From assembly GCF_030272615.1 (NCBI RefSeq), contig NC_081412.1, positions 38,818,911-38,882,910 on the forward strand: a DNA stretch of 64,000 nt, written 5' to 3'. A model generated the notes under the pieces. That model made no database searches. It was not told where the DNA came from and saw only the letters and a list, made by a program, of their open reading frames with translations. The position numbers and the translations under genes were made by a program. The DNA comes from Cryptomeria japonica (Eukaryota; Streptophyta; Pinopsida; Cupressales; Cupressaceae). Of this stretch, positions 46,561-58,197 are shown in pieces; position 1 is the stretch's first letter, and the number at the start of each line of letters is the position of its first letter.

Positions 46561-47068
46561 TTCATAATTCTTCTCGCATCATTTCACAATAATATTTCCA
46601 TGTCTTATGGGAATATTCTTCTCCATAAATAAAATTCCATCCACGTCATCCCATCTCATTTTCTTATATGTCATTTCATTTTATTTCGCCTTCATTTTCG
46701 TATGACTACAGGTATGTACATATTGTATATTATTTTAATTACGCATTTATGATTTCATTATGATTATGTCTTCCTAAATCCACGTACACTCCCCTAAATC
46801 TCGTCAGCTTGTATGGACATGTGCTAAGTTAAGTTGGGGGGTGTTTTATGGTTTGGTTTCCAAAGTTAGTAATTATTCATCCTTTTCGATACTTAGAGTT
46901 GATTTCTTTCCATCATTGTTTTTAACAAGATATTCTTTCACGCAAGGAAGTAATAAATTATGCCACCGAATTTGGAGATATGTATGGAATTTTCAATTTT
47001 CAAGTCTGTAGGATATTTTGGTTCTCTATTTCTCAGCTGCAGAGTGTGCTATACTAACAGAGTAAGAA
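46561..47068 (+). other. Spacer between integrase and third ORF of D
   Basis: Non-coding stretch matching, inverted, 6094-6600 of A. It contains the internal purine tract (46828-46843). No gene seen. Confidence 0.6.
46828..46843 (+). promoter_or_regulatory. Internal polypurine tract of element D
   Basis: GTTAAGTTGGGGGGTG, followed by TTTTATGGTTTGG. It nearly repeats the terminal tract of A (AAAGTTGGGGGGCA) and is conserved in place in A (6317-6338). Confidence 0.5.
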
Positions 47069-47137
47069 ATGGGTGGAGATCCAATCCGCCATGAACCAAC
47101 AGTCCATGATGCATTGTTGTAGGATGCTCTTTGTGAG
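47069..47137 (+). pseudogene. Third ORF of element D, 5' fragment
   Basis: ATGGGTGGAGATCC encodes MGGDPIRHEP, the same start as in A (6093). It is cut after about 23 codons by element B, whose preceding bases GTGAG (47133-47137) should be one copy of its target duplication; the other copy is lost. Confidence 0.7.
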
Positions 47138-47599
47138 TGTGAGATTTTTCCAAGATCAAGAGGCAATGGAAAGCACAAAAAAGAGAGACAAAATAGATGA
47201 TAGAAATAAACTGTATTCTATCAAGATGAAAATACTGGTCAACTGGATCATCAAGCGTTACATACAATGAATATGAGCCTGCTTATATAGGCAACACTAT
47301 ATGAATATGTGAGCACACAAACATGCCATGTGGCTCAATAAGAAAAAATGGTAGGTAGGAAATAGGTGTGGGTAGGTAGGAGAAACAATATAATATTCCA
47401 CATGAGGTGGATCACCTATTGAATGTGGAATGTCACAACAAGATAAGTCCAAAAAAGGTGGAAATTCTTCTACACACACTATCTCAATGTAGCACAAACA
47501 CCCAAGTGTCTCATACACAAACTACTATGAAATGCATTTCCTAAGTAAACTTAAGTAAGGTGTAATAATATCCAAGATGAATAATTATTTACACCAACA
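47138..47599 (-). repeat. 3' LTR of element B
   Basis: From TGTTGGTGTAAATAATTATT (47599, minus strand) to the end ATCTCACA (47138). TATATAA-type box at 47283-47289. Complete copy. Confidence 0.9.
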
Positions 47600-47611
47600 C
47601 CTCCCCTTAAG
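47600..47611 (-). promoter_or_regulatory. Polypurine tract of element B
   Basis: CTTAAGGGGAGG on the minus strand, directly before the LTR; B' has CTTAAGGGGGGG in the same place. Confidence 0.78.
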
Positions 47612-47822
47612 TGCAACTTAGCGGAATGCACTTAAGTCTACAATGCAACTAAACAATGCAAGATGGGGCCCAGCTACTAGGCCATGTTAGGTACCCATGT
47701 ATAAATGGAAATGCATGAAAACCAATGCAATGAAATCTCTCACAAAACAGGGAAAGAGAGAAAAACCCAATGGGAAAAAATCCTCCCCCAAAAGAGAGAT
47801 GAAAACCATATACAAAGAACTC

Positions 47823-50087
47823 TCATAAAAGTATGTGAAGTACAAAACCCCATGTGAGGAAAAAGTCCCCCCCATATGAGAGAAGAAGAAGAAGAGAGAC
47901 TAGGAAGCCCCCCCTCAATGTGGAATCTGCACCAATGATAGAAGCTCGAAGATGAATGAAGAAACTGCTCCACGAACATCGAACCACGTTCCTCCCCTTA
48001 GGAAGAAACCAAACCAAAGGTGTATCCATGAAGTCTTCCCAATCATAAAGGGAAGATGAAGCAAAAATACTCATGATGAAAGGAATCTCTGAAAAGTGCT
48101 CAAGTGTCCCCATGTCGATGTTGAAGGTTACCCCCTCCAAAGGTGGTAAACTGCTCCACACTGCTGAAAAAGGAACTCCAAGATCTAGTGGAGATGAATG
48201 TAGAACAATGTCCAAAGACTCATATGTCTCCTCAAAAGATAAAGAGACCTTCACCAAGTGGTTTACAAAAGTATCCACAATCATGTCAACCTCTAAAGAT
48301 TGATCATGTAGAGAATGCACAAGAGGGTCAGAGTGTTCCCTCACAACAATCAAAGAAGGATCATCTTCATCAAAGAGAAGATGAATGTCATCAATGGTGT
48401 CTCCCAAATCTGCAATGTAGGAGTCCACAAACAAACCTGCAATGTCTGTCAAGTAGGCATCCCAATCAACTAAAGCTAGAAGACATGAAATATCTTGTTG
48501 CACTAAATCACAAGAAGGTAAAATTGTCGCACTAGCTACATCATCGGGTGCAATAAGTGGTGTGATATCAAAAGAAGGAGATGAAATGAAAGGCTCAAGA
48601 ATGAGATCACATGTCAGAATCCCCAAGTTCAAATGCCCAAAGTTCTCAAAATATGAGTCAACATAGGAAGAGTCAACCTCATCAATAGGACCAAAATGTG
48701 AAAAAGAGTACAACCGAGATGCATGATCAACCACCCTAGTTGCAATGATAGCTCCACTCTCCAAGTCTCTAATGATAACTGAATCAGGTGTGAACTCCAT
48801 AATTTTCCTAGTTTCCCCATGTGTGATTTGATAGATGGAAAGAAGATTGTTTGTCAAGTGGGGTACACACAACACGTCATTGAAGGAGTTGTCCCCAATG
48901 GCAATAGATCCTTTCTCAATCACATTCATGTATGTATTATTGCCCATCAAAATCTAAGACATGTGGCAAGGCTCAAATGTAGAAAACATAGATTGCGAAG
49001 ATCCCATATGATGACAAGCCCCTGAATCTAGAAGCCATCTCCCTGAATCATGACTTGTAGTAGCACAAAGAGCTTGTCCCTTTCCTTTATCTGTACCAAA
49101 AGAGTGATCCTTTCCTTTATCCTTGTAAGAAGAAGTCAATGTAGACATTCTAGAAGGTAGGTTTATTCTATTCTTCTCAAGAAGATTCTTCAACTCATCA
49201 ATATCCTTCTTATAACAATGATGTTCATCATGTCCTGACTTCTTGCAATATCCACAAAAAAAATTGTCCTTATATGATTTCCTGTTAGGTGAGAATGGTG
49301 AATCACCTTGTTGTGGAGAGGAATATTGTGCTCCATCTTGTTGTGGTTTATACTTAGGTTTCTTTTGATTCTTGTCTTTTCCTTGATTGCTTTGATTCCC
49401 TTTGTTAGCCACCAAAGCTTGTGACTTTAAAGATTTGAGAATCCCCATTGTGGTCAACTTAGATTGCTCAAGTATCAACATCTCCATGAATGAATCAAAT
49501 GAGGGAGAAGTATATGAGGAACCTTGAGCTAACCTATGGGTGTGAAAGCTAGATACAAAGGCTGCATACTCTGAAGGAAGCTTGTCTGACAAGTTATAAA
49601 CCAATTGAGCATCTTTTTTGTCAATTCCACAATCCTTTAGCTTTGCTCTTAACTCAGTTGCTTTTGTGACATAATCTTGGATTGTATCAAAATCTTTGGG
49701 ATCCAAAGTTGTGAGTTCACTATCAAGCTTGTAGCCCTTAATCTCATCAACTTGACCATACAATTTCTAAAAAATATCCCAAGCCTCTTTAATTGTAGTA
49801 CACTTATCAATGCAAAAAATGAGGTCATCTGATACATACTTTCTAAGAGTTCCAAGTGCCATACAATTCTTAGTAATCCATTCAATTTGAACATTAGGAT
49901 CAGCCTTAGGATCAGGTGGTGCTATAATAGTTTCATTTACATAATGAATGAGTCCTTTTTCCATTAGTTTACTCCATGCCTTAATCTTCCATGATGCATA
50001 ATTATGGGGAGTTAAAAGTGGAAATTTAGGAGAACCCATAGCACCAAAATGAAAAAACACAAGATAGAGATAAGCACAATCACACAA
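47823..50087 (-). pseudogene. Gag-protease-acidic ORF of element B
   Basis: One frame of about 755 codons with two internal stops (near 49765 and 48952). The start at 50050 region gives MGSPKFPLLTPHNYASWKIK, the N-terminus of UBN2-type copia gag. Gag continues with DYVTKATELRAKLKDCGI and LPSEYAAFVSSF. CCHC knuckle CGYCKKSGHDEHHC near 49215-49260. Protease RWLLDSGACHHM near 49010-49045. VPHLTNNLLSIYQITHGE follows. From about 48700 the sequence departs from copia: a remnant NFGHLNLG, then an Asp/Leu/Ser-rich region (IDDIHLLFDEDDPSLIVVRE, DMIVDTFV) to LPKGRNVV. This acidic extension, about 280 residues, is unrecognised and is kept in B'. The second stop is CAG-to-TAG relative to B'. Confidence 0.85.
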
Positions 50088-50881
50088 GACACCCCCCCAA
50101 AATACTCAATCAAGAACCGCCCCCCCCCCCCCCCCCCACCCAAAAAAATAGTGATTTTGGCACTTTATAATTAGTGCATATACAATGGGCCACTTGCAAA
50201 ACAAGGCAAAGTGGACTTATGATTTCAATTTACAACTTATCAAAATGAGATATAAGGGACTTCAACAAATACTGCTAGTGGTCTAAACTGAGATCCAAGC
50301 AAAATACAAGTACCAAATAGGCCAAAAAATGACCAAATACTGAAAGTACAATTTCTACTTAAAATCATTCCAAACAATGGCAGATAATGAAAGTAGATGA
50401 AAAATTATGCACTTTCAAAAAAAACTGGCACTTGAAGAGGAGTCCATATGAGCCCAAATGAAGCCTCCAAAGTTGTAAAAATTAGGATTTCACAATTTCA
50501 GCAAAACCTGTATCCGAAATATAGAAACCTCCTGCACCACTGTACAGATCATGAAATTATACCCCAAAACAAAAAACATTGCTCGAAAAAAGGAGTCTAG
50601 ATGAGTGAGATATTTCTATTTGAAAATTTCTTGCACAATTATTAATTCTGGAAAATTTCCGTCGTAGCTTCAAACTTCAAATGCCTCTAGATTTGGCCTC
50701 CAAAGTTTGATTTGGATGAAACAAAAGGAAAAACTGACTTTCTTGGACCTCTTGAATCCAATGGTAACCTCATATTTTCCCCATCAAGCTTCAATAATAA
50801 CTTGCAATAGAAAGCTTCAAAATACACAACCCTAAATAGTATCAAATTTCTCTCAATTGGCAAACCATTGACACTCTAATG
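50088..50881 (-). other. Leader of element B, with an 18-C homopolymer
   Basis: Non-coding stretch between primer site and gag. It holds 18 consecutive C at 50120-50137 (G run on the coding strand) and an A run beside it. Otherwise no feature. Confidence 0.6.
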
Positions 50882-50893
50882 GCTCTGATACCA
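50882..50893 (-). promoter_or_regulatory. Primer binding site of element B (tRNA-iMet type)
   Basis: TGGTATCAGAGC on the minus strand, directly adjoining the LTR end ...CTCACA. It is the exact consensus copia site. Confidence 0.9.
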
Positions 50894-51340
50894 TGTGAGA
50901 TTTTGCCAAGATCAAGAGGCAATGGAAAGCACAAAAAGGAGAGACAAAATATATTATAGAAATAAACTGTATTCTATCAAAATGAAAATACTGATCAACT
51001 AGATCATCAAGCGTTACATAGAATGAATATGAGCCTGCTTATATAGGCAAGGCTATATGGATATGTGAGCACACAAAAATGACATGTGGCTCAATAAGAA
51101 ATAAGGGTAGGTAGGAAATAGGTGTGGGTAGGTAGGAGAAACAATATAATATTCCACATGAGGTGGATCACCCACTGAATGTGGAATGTAACAACAAGAT
51201 AAGTCCACAAAAGGTGGAAATTCTCCTACACACACTATCCCAATGTGGCACAAACACCCAAGTGTCTCATACACAAACTACTATGAAATGCATTTCTTAA
51301 GTAAACTTAAGTAAGGTGTAATAATATCCAAGATGAATAA
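50894..51340 (-). repeat. 5' LTR of element B, outer end missing
   Basis: Matches 47138-47599 but stops after ...GATGAATAA at 51340, where X begins; 15 bp including the terminal TG are missing. TATA box at 51039-51045. Confidence 0.88.
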
Positions 51341-52521
51341 TGTAGCGTCCTAAAATTGCGACACTTGCAATTTCGACCGCATTTGGGTCTTCACGATGGC
51401 GATGCAACATGGAACCTGAATGGAGACCCCGAAACTTGTCCACGACACCAAAAACTGCATTTTCTTGCACCCTGGCCTGAACCTCCTTTGCACCCTGCTG
51501 TCCCGGGAGGTGGGACCAGAGCGCCCAGCGCCCTGGTCCCTGGCCCTATTTTGGGCCCAGTCTCCTTTGGGACTTCGGGTCTTTTTGTTTGCAAATTGGA
51601 AAATAACATTTCCTGGTCGGCCTAAGGTCGGGAAAATCAGTCTATCAGCCCTAATTGACAAGTATATAAACTACATTTTCCTCTCCCATTTGATAAGAAG
51701 ATACATAGATGAAAAAAAGCATGGAAACGATACTTAAACATTCAAGCATTCAAACATTCCTTCAAGCAATTGATCATTCTAAGTCTCCATTCAAGGCTAA
51801 GTGTTGCATTCAAGACAAGGATTCAACCATTGAAGAGGAGATCACATACTATAACATACAACATACAACAACATCTATACCTTCGCACATAAGGATACAA
51901 ACATCCTTACAACAAGGTATTAGTACTTGTTTTACATTACAATCATTTACATTTACAGCATTTCTCATTTCTTGGTTAATTCCAAAACCGGGGTTTGACC
52001 TAAAGGCAAACCCCTAATCCCTAACCCCCCAATCGTCTTCATTTTTCTGTGTGTAGGTTGCAGGTACACGGCTGAAATTGAAGATCTGGAATCCTTGTGC
52101 AGAGACGAACAGATCCCCCTTCGTTTCACGGATTTTTCGGAGGACCGTGTGCACGCCGGGCGCCATCGTCCTGTCAACTTTTGCTCAAATTTGCAAGACA
52201 ACGCCGTGTCGACATTTTACTGCTAATTCCAGGTCCGCAACTTCATCCTATATCCCTATCTCAGTTTATAAGCGAATCTTTCTCACTTTCTATGCATTCC
52301 TAGCTTAATCATTCTATCTACATTCTTTACAAAAGAGGGTAGCCTTGCTGTCTTAACCCTTGAAACTCATTTAGGATCCAATCTTGCATTGTGTGGGATT
52401 GGATCTTGTGGGTTTCAACCCCTCTTTTGAATGTAAAGTCCCCCCTAAGTGAAAACCATCAATCCTAGCAACCTCCCTTCTCTCTCCTTGGAGTTGGAAG
52501 AGGGGAGAGCAACTAGGGTTC
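51341..52521 (+). mobile_element. X: gypsy-type LTR fragment, GC-rich
   Basis: Starts TGTAGCGTCCTAAAATTGCG, an LTR-like beginning, inside the outer end of the B LTR. It has a GC-rich part (51465-51600), a TATATAA at 51663-51669 on the plus strand and no coding domain. Frames on both strands in 51350-52308 are not conserved features. No primer site is found and no matching second LTR exists in the window. The right side ends against third-ORF sequence of D at about 52521 without target duplication, so the end was probably removed by a deletion. Confidence 0.6.
51512..51540. repeat. GC-rich hairpin in X
   Basis: Perfect 8-bp stem GGGACCAG (51512-51519) with CTGGTCCC (51533-51540) around a 13-base loop. 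Confidence 0.6.
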
Positions 52522-52560
52522 GATGAAGAACCTATGGTTCAGCCATATGCAACTCAAATT
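52522..52560 (+). pseudogene. Third ORF of element D, 38-bp middle fragment
   Basis: GATGAAGAACCTATGGTTC matches GATGAACC-ATGGTTC in A (near 5195-5213, inverted). The frame D-E-P-M-V-Q is shared. It proves that D sequence resumes here, before element C. It ends with AAATT, the target site of C. Confidence 0.7.
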
Positions 52561-54051
52561 TGATAGTTCTGATACTTAATATAAGTACAGATCCAACAGC
52601 CAACAAGATGAGAAGGGGGGGTGAATCATACAAACTTAATCATCCATGAAAACATCAGATTCAACCTTGGTAACATATATCAGTCATATAATCAAAAACT
52701 ATCAAACATGCAAACTCAAAAGCATATGAACAATATAAACCTCATAACACCAGATTTAATGTGGAAACCCAAATAGGGAAAAACCACTTGGGATTTCGGA
52801 CCCACTAAGAAATATACTCTTCTAGAGTATGCTCGGTTAAAAGCAAATCCTATTAAAGATTACAAAACACATTGCTAGATGTGACCTGGTTAAAGGATTT
52901 CCCTCAGATCTGTTAGGATCTTCACTTTCTTAGAAGTGACCTTGTCAAAGGATTTCAAACACTCAATCAAAATGTCACCTTGTTAGAGGATTTACATATA
53001 AGACTGTTAAGTCCACTCAGTTAAGAGATTTCCTGTCACTTTCACAAAATAACAGTAATACAATTTATCTGCAACTTCACATCTAAAATCCTAAAGCAGA
53101 TTCCTATTTTTTCAATACAATCTAGACATAGAACTAATCTTGTCTATCTGTTGGGCATAAATACTCTGTTATTCTAATAGATCTTCAAGCTTCTGTGCTT
53201 GGTAATCACTATGTAGCATCCCTGTGCATACACTTGCCCGCATACATTGTTTATCAACAGTTCCTTATTTATAAACAATCTTCTAACCACTTAATCTCCT
53301 TGATCACATTTCCCATGATCAATCATAGCCATCAAATCTGTAGTCTTGTCCAGTTTCATTGTATCTTTCGATCTGAAAATGTTTTACCCCACCTCGGAAC
53401 TTGCACATTCACCTTGGAACTTGTGTTAGGGTAATGCGGTTCAATCTGAGCTATAGATCTTCTTGTCGACTTTCCATTGCCTTAGATTTGTTAACAAACT
53501 TCTTCCACGACTTGCCAATCATTGATCTGCTCTAGCTCATCAGCATCTTTCATTAAATATCACATGTAAACATTTAATGCATTTTGTTATAGCTTGGTTA
53601 CAACTTGGTGAGTACTAAACTTTACTCGATAGACATTTTGTCTTCATTAACCAACTACGATAACCTTAGGGTTTACCGACTAGGTTCCTTAGGGTTTACC
53701 AACTAGGTTCTTTGCTTGATAACATAGTATAGTATTAACCTTTACATTTTACAACATATGTATGATGTTAAAACAATCTAAAACATCAAGATCTCATCAT
53801 TGTCTGACTCAGTAGAGTTGCCCATTGAATAACTTATCCCCTTATTCATCATATTCTTTCTTGTGTCTTTACCGACTTCTTTATAATCTTCATATCATAT
53901 TTCTTAAGATATGGCAACATCATACTGAATTAGAAAATCAATTTCTTGACATCAATGACAAAATAATAATATCAAGATAGTAAAACATCTTTAATCAGTT
54001 ATGTCCATAATCATCAACAATCTTCTCAATATCCTTGTAATATTGCCAACA
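52561..54051 (-). repeat. 3' LTR of element C
   Basis: Minus strand from TGTTGGCAATATTACAAGG (54051) to AACTATCA (52561). TTTATAAATA at 53266-53275 is a likely TATA box. The copia R/U5 block is near 52765-52795. Confidence 0.93.
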
Positions 54052-54062
54052 ATCTCCCCCTT
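54052..54062 (-). promoter_or_regulatory. Polypurine tract of element C
   Basis: Reads AAGGGGGAGAT on the minus strand, directly before TGTTGGCAATATT. Confidence 0.82.
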
Positions 54063-54507
54063 TGGCATTGATGGCAAAACCAATTGATTTGACCTTTAAA
54101 AAATTATATTGTTGTGATTCTGAAATGTTGAAATGCTCTCCCCCATACATCAAACTTCTCTTCTATTTTCAATTTGTAGTCTTCTCTCAGTCTTCTTCCC
54201 TTTTGGTAGATCTTCTCCTTCTAGGTTCTTCTTCTTGGTCTTCTCCCCCTTTGACAACAATACCAAAATAGAATAGAGCTAAAATATAATTTCTTGTTGT
54301 AAGAGGTTATTTCCTACTGTTGTGTATCAACTAAGTGTCAGTCAGAGCATTTGTTTACCATTCTTGTTCCCTGTATCTTTTTTTGTATTATCCCAGTATT
54401 ATTTCCAGTACACTTTCATAAAAACATTCTAAAGTGCATCACTCCAGCATCAGCTCCCCAAAAGATATTCAATAGAGTCATCGAAGTGATGCTTTCACCA
54501 AACTTGG

Positions 54508-55341
54508 TCAATGAGTAAAAGATAGGGGTAGGACCCCTAACTTACTTCTGAGATATTCAAAAGTGTCCTTTGGTAGTGGCTTGGTGAAGATATCAGCTAT
54601 TTGTTCCTTTGTGTTAACATATTCCAACACCACTTTCTTCTCTTGAGCTTCTTCTCTAAGATAATGATATTTGATAGATATGTGCTTTGTCTTAGAGTGC
54701 ATAACAGGGTTCTTTGAAATATTAATGGCACTAGTATTGTCACAGAATATAGTTACTGGCTCGGTAATTTTCTCATTTATACCTTCCAACAATTGTTTGA
54801 TCCATGCAATGTTGGTACAATTCAGTGCTGTAGCAACATATTCAGCTTCGGTTGTTGACTGAGAAAAACATCCTTGTTTCTTGCTAAGCCAACTCACTAG
54901 TCTTTCTCCTAAGAAAAAAGATCCTCCACTTGTGTTTTTTCTGTCATCAATGTTGCTTGCCCAATCAGCATCAGTATAAACTTTTAAATCAAAGTCATTT
55001 CCTTTCTGATATACTAAGCCATAATCTTCAGTGCCTTTCAAGTATCTAAAAATTCTTTTGATTGTTGTCATGTGTATTTCCTTAGGATCTGCAGAGAATC
55101 TTGCAATAATACCTACTGCATGTGTTATATCTAGCCTATTGTGAACAACATATTGTAGTTTTCCAATCATGGATTAGTAGAGTGTCTCATCAACATATGC
55201 AGATTCACCATTCTTTGATAGTTTGCAGTTTCTAGTCATAGGAGTACTTACTGGCTTTGAATCCTCCATTCCAAATTTCTTCAAGATTTCCTTTATGTAT
55301 TTGGATTGAGTAATGAAAATCTCATTTTTCATTTGCAGTAT
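54508..55341 (-). pseudogene. RT C-terminus and RNase H of element C
   Basis: 54508-55170 is open: MIGKLQYVVHNRLDITHAVG, FRYLKGTEDYGLVYQK, then RNase H with VYTDADWASN, KKQGCFSQSTTEAEYVA, IFCDNTSAINISKNPVMHSK and ITKHISIKYHYLREEAQ-like end, then TKEQIADIFTKPLPKDTF. The acidic residues D, E, D are present. A stop (TAA-type) sits just before the open part, at about 55171, replacing a Gln or similar residue. Confidence 0.9.
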
Positions 55342-56577
55342 CTATAAGCCTATAAAATACTTTATCTCACCGATTAATGACATCTTAAATTCTTTGCTCA
55401 TTTCATTTCCAAAGTTCTTGCATAAAGAGTCATTTCCACAAAATATAATATCATCAACAAATATGGCTAAGATTAGTATTCCATTTTCATCATTCTTCAT
55501 GTACATGTTGTTGTTCTCACTTATCCTTATAAAACCAATCTTAATCAAATAAGAGTGCAATCTTTCATACCATGCTCTAGGTGCTTGTTTTAGACCATAT
55601 AAAGCTTTGTTCAATTTACATACATGATCTTTATTATTGTCTTCAACAAATCCTTCAGGTTGTTCAATGAAAACTTCTTCTTCTAATATTCCATTCAGAA
55701 ATGCAGATTTGACATCCATTTGATATACCTTGAAGTTTTTGAAAGCAGCATATGCCAACAATGTTCTAACTCCTTCAAGTCTAGCAACAGGTGCAAAAGT
55801 CTCACCATAATGAATTCCTTCTTCTTGGGCATAACCTTTGCAAACAAATCTTGCTTTGTTCTGAATGACCTCACCTTTCTCATTTAGCTTATTTCTGAAG
55901 ATCCACTTTGTACCGATTACATTTTTGTCCTTCAGTCTTAGGACCAGTGTCCATGTGTCATTCTTCTTGATTTCATCAATCTCTTCAGTCATAGCATTTA
56001 TCCAATCTTCACTGTTGAATGCCTCTTTCACTATTCTCAGTTCAAATTCAGATATCAAACATGTGTTCTGTCTCAGTTTGTTCCTTGTCATCACTGGATC
56101 ATCCTTATCTCCTATAATCTGACTTGGTGCATGGTGTCTTCTGACATATTTGGCTAATACAGGCTCGGTAGGCTCTGTATGATCTTCTTCATCACTTAGT
56201 AACTGGGTATCTTCCTCATTTCCTTCAACAGTTATCTTGGTAGGACTTCTCGATTGCACATAGACAAATTCATCATAGTCTTCTGGTTCTTTGGAATTCC
56301 TTTCATCAGTTCTTTCTGTAAATTCATCAATTTTCACATTTACACTTTCTACTATTTTGTTAGATGATTTGATCAGACATTTAAATGCTTTGCTTCTAGA
56401 AGAATATCCTAGAAATGTTCCTTCTTCACTTTTCTGATCAAACTTGTCATTTCTATCATCTTTATGAACATAGCATTTACTTCCAAAGATCTTAAAATAA
56501 CTTACATTAGGTTTCTTGCCATACCAGATTTCATAAGGTGTCTTCAAAGTACCTTTCTTCAATTGAACTCGGTTCAA
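55342..56577 (-). pseudogene. Integrase C-terminus and reverse transcriptase of element C
   Basis: 411 codons, fully open. The start is integrase C-terminal: [38 protein letters not shown] then has [74 protein letters not shown] and the catalytic box I-F-V-D-D-I at about 55440-55460, intact. This is the least damaged RT of the window. Confidence 0.92.
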
Positions 56578-57175
56578 GGTGTAAATAGTTGTGCTTATTG
56601 CTTCTCTCTAGAATGTTTGTGGAACCTTCTTCTCAATCATTAGTGTTCTTGCACAATCCACAATAGATCTATTTCTTCTTTTAGCTATTCCATTCTATTG
56701 TGGAGTTCTCGGTGCAGAGACCTATCTTTTAATACCATGATCATTACAAAATAGGTTGAACTCATCAAATGTGAACTCTCCTCCTCTATCTAATCTAAGA
56801 CATTTTAGTTGTCTTCCTATTTCATTTTCAACTCTAGCCTTGTACCACTTAAACATTTGAAAATCTTCTGACTTTTCTTTTAAAAACATTACTAACATCA
56901 TCCTTGAATAATCATCCACAAATAATATGAAATACTTATCACCATAATAACTTTGAACTTTCATAGGACCACAAAGATCAGTGTGCACAAGATCTAGAAT
57001 TCCCTTAGAAGTGTAGGACATACTTGTAAAGCTGGATCTTGTCATCTTACCCATCTGGCATCCTTGGCACATAGCATTCTCAGGTTTTTCAAGACTCGGT
57101 AGACCTCTTACTCTGTGCTTCTTACTTATCTTGACCAGATTATCAAAATTAACATGACAAAACCTTTTATGCCAT
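56578..57175 (-). pseudogene. Integrase N-terminal and core region of element C
   Basis: 56722-57072 is open: CQGCQMGKMTRSSFTSMSYT, LDLVHTDLCGPMKVQSYYGD, LFVDDYSRMMLVMFLKEKS, CLRLDRGGEFTFDEF, so both Asp of the DDE triad are seen. The stretch with Q-NGIAKRRNR, where the Glu would be expected, reads K near 56690. The pre-integrase part LWHKRFCHVNFDNLVKI is at 57120-57175. A TGA at 57178 region interrupts where a Trp is expected (NT-stop-LWH). Confidence 0.85.
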
Positions 57176-57177
57176 AA

Positions 57178-58179
57178 TCAGGTGTTATCAATCTTTGCAT
57201 GCAAACACTTCTTGTGAGTAGAGTCAAGGTGAAATGTATTACCTTTTGTTTGTGTCCTGGTAGCAGCTAACTTTCCATTCTTGTCATGAACTTTGACAAT
57301 TCCTTTCTGAAATTCTATTCGGTAACCTATGTTGTTTAGCTGTGCTATACTCAACAAATTATATTTCAAACCTTCAACCCAATAAACATCATTGCATCTT
57401 GCTTTATCAAGAAGTGTTATGGATCCTTTACCTCTTACCAGACATGGTGCATCATTACCAAATCTAACATAGCCTCCATCATAATCTTCTAACATAACAA
57501 ACTTGTGTTTATCTCTTGTTACATGATGTGAGCATCCACTATCTATAATCCAAGAATCATTAGTGTTTATGTGAGATATTAGGGCTTTTTCTTCATACCT
57601 TTCTTCATCTGATCCATCCTTGATGGCCACATAAACAACTTCCTCTATATCAGTCTTATCTGATTTATCATCTTCGGATTCCTCATCAGCAATTAAGCAT
57701 GTCTTTCTATCTCTTCTTCTGAAGTCTCGGTGTCCTCTGTAATGATTATCTTTTTGTCTGTCATCTCGGTAATCTCTCTTTTCAATGAAATCTTTGTCAG
57801 GACAGTTAGAAGCCATATGTCCAATCTTATCACAATTGAAACATTTCAAAGGTAGTTTTCCTTTATACTTACCTTTGCCTCTCGGTAACCTTTTGGCCAA
57901 TAGTGCTTCAAACTCTTCTTGCTTTTTGATTTCTTCATACAATTTGTGTACCTCCTCCATGTTCTTCTGAAATCTTTCACTTGCTCCATTGTGATCTCCT
58001 TCAGAGTACTTATACTTTCTCTCATTGTAATCATTAGATTCATTTAGATGAAAAGAACTAAATGCAGATTCAACTTTATTTACCGATGACCCACTGTTAT
58101 CAAAATTACTTAACTCAAATGCATGTAGCTTACCAATAGTAGCATCCAAGGAAACTAGCATATTAGGTATAGACCTCAA
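57178..58179 (-). pseudogene. Gag C-terminus and protease of element C
   Basis: 333 codons open. Gag part: HKLYEEIKKQEEFEALLAKR, then a CCHC knuckle CFNCDKIGHMASNC near 57795-57840 followed by an Arg/Asp-rich stretch (RDYRDDRQKDNHYRGHRDFR). The protease has SWIIDSGCSHHVT (D-S-G) near 57525-57560, then KGSITLLDKARCNDVYWVEG and LLSIAQLNNIGYRIEF. Confidence 0.9.
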
Positions 58180-58197
58180 TTCATTGATTGCAGAGAC

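Larger units (their letters stand above)
47138..51340 (-). mobile_element. Element B: copia-like non-autonomous retrotransposon (gag-PR-acidic ORF only)
   Basis: LTRs (47138-47599, 462 bp; 50894-51340, 447 bp, lacking its outer 15 bp) flank a 3.3-kb interior. A tRNA-iMet-type primer site touches the right LTR and a purine tract touches the left one. The only coding content is a gag-protease-acidic ORF (47823-50087). Integrase, RT and RNase H are absent and there is no room for them. B' (11036-13408) has the same organisation, so this is a family and not a chance deletion. Confidence 0.88.

Noticed and set aside
51350-51737. Several overlapping open frames on both strands
   Set aside because: The stretch is a GC-rich LTR (X) where stops are rare; frames overlap each other and have no domain.
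53195-53434. Identical-looking small ORF in both C LTRs (also 59390-59629)
   Set aside because: Duplicated only because it lies in the LTR; no codon bias or recognisable product.
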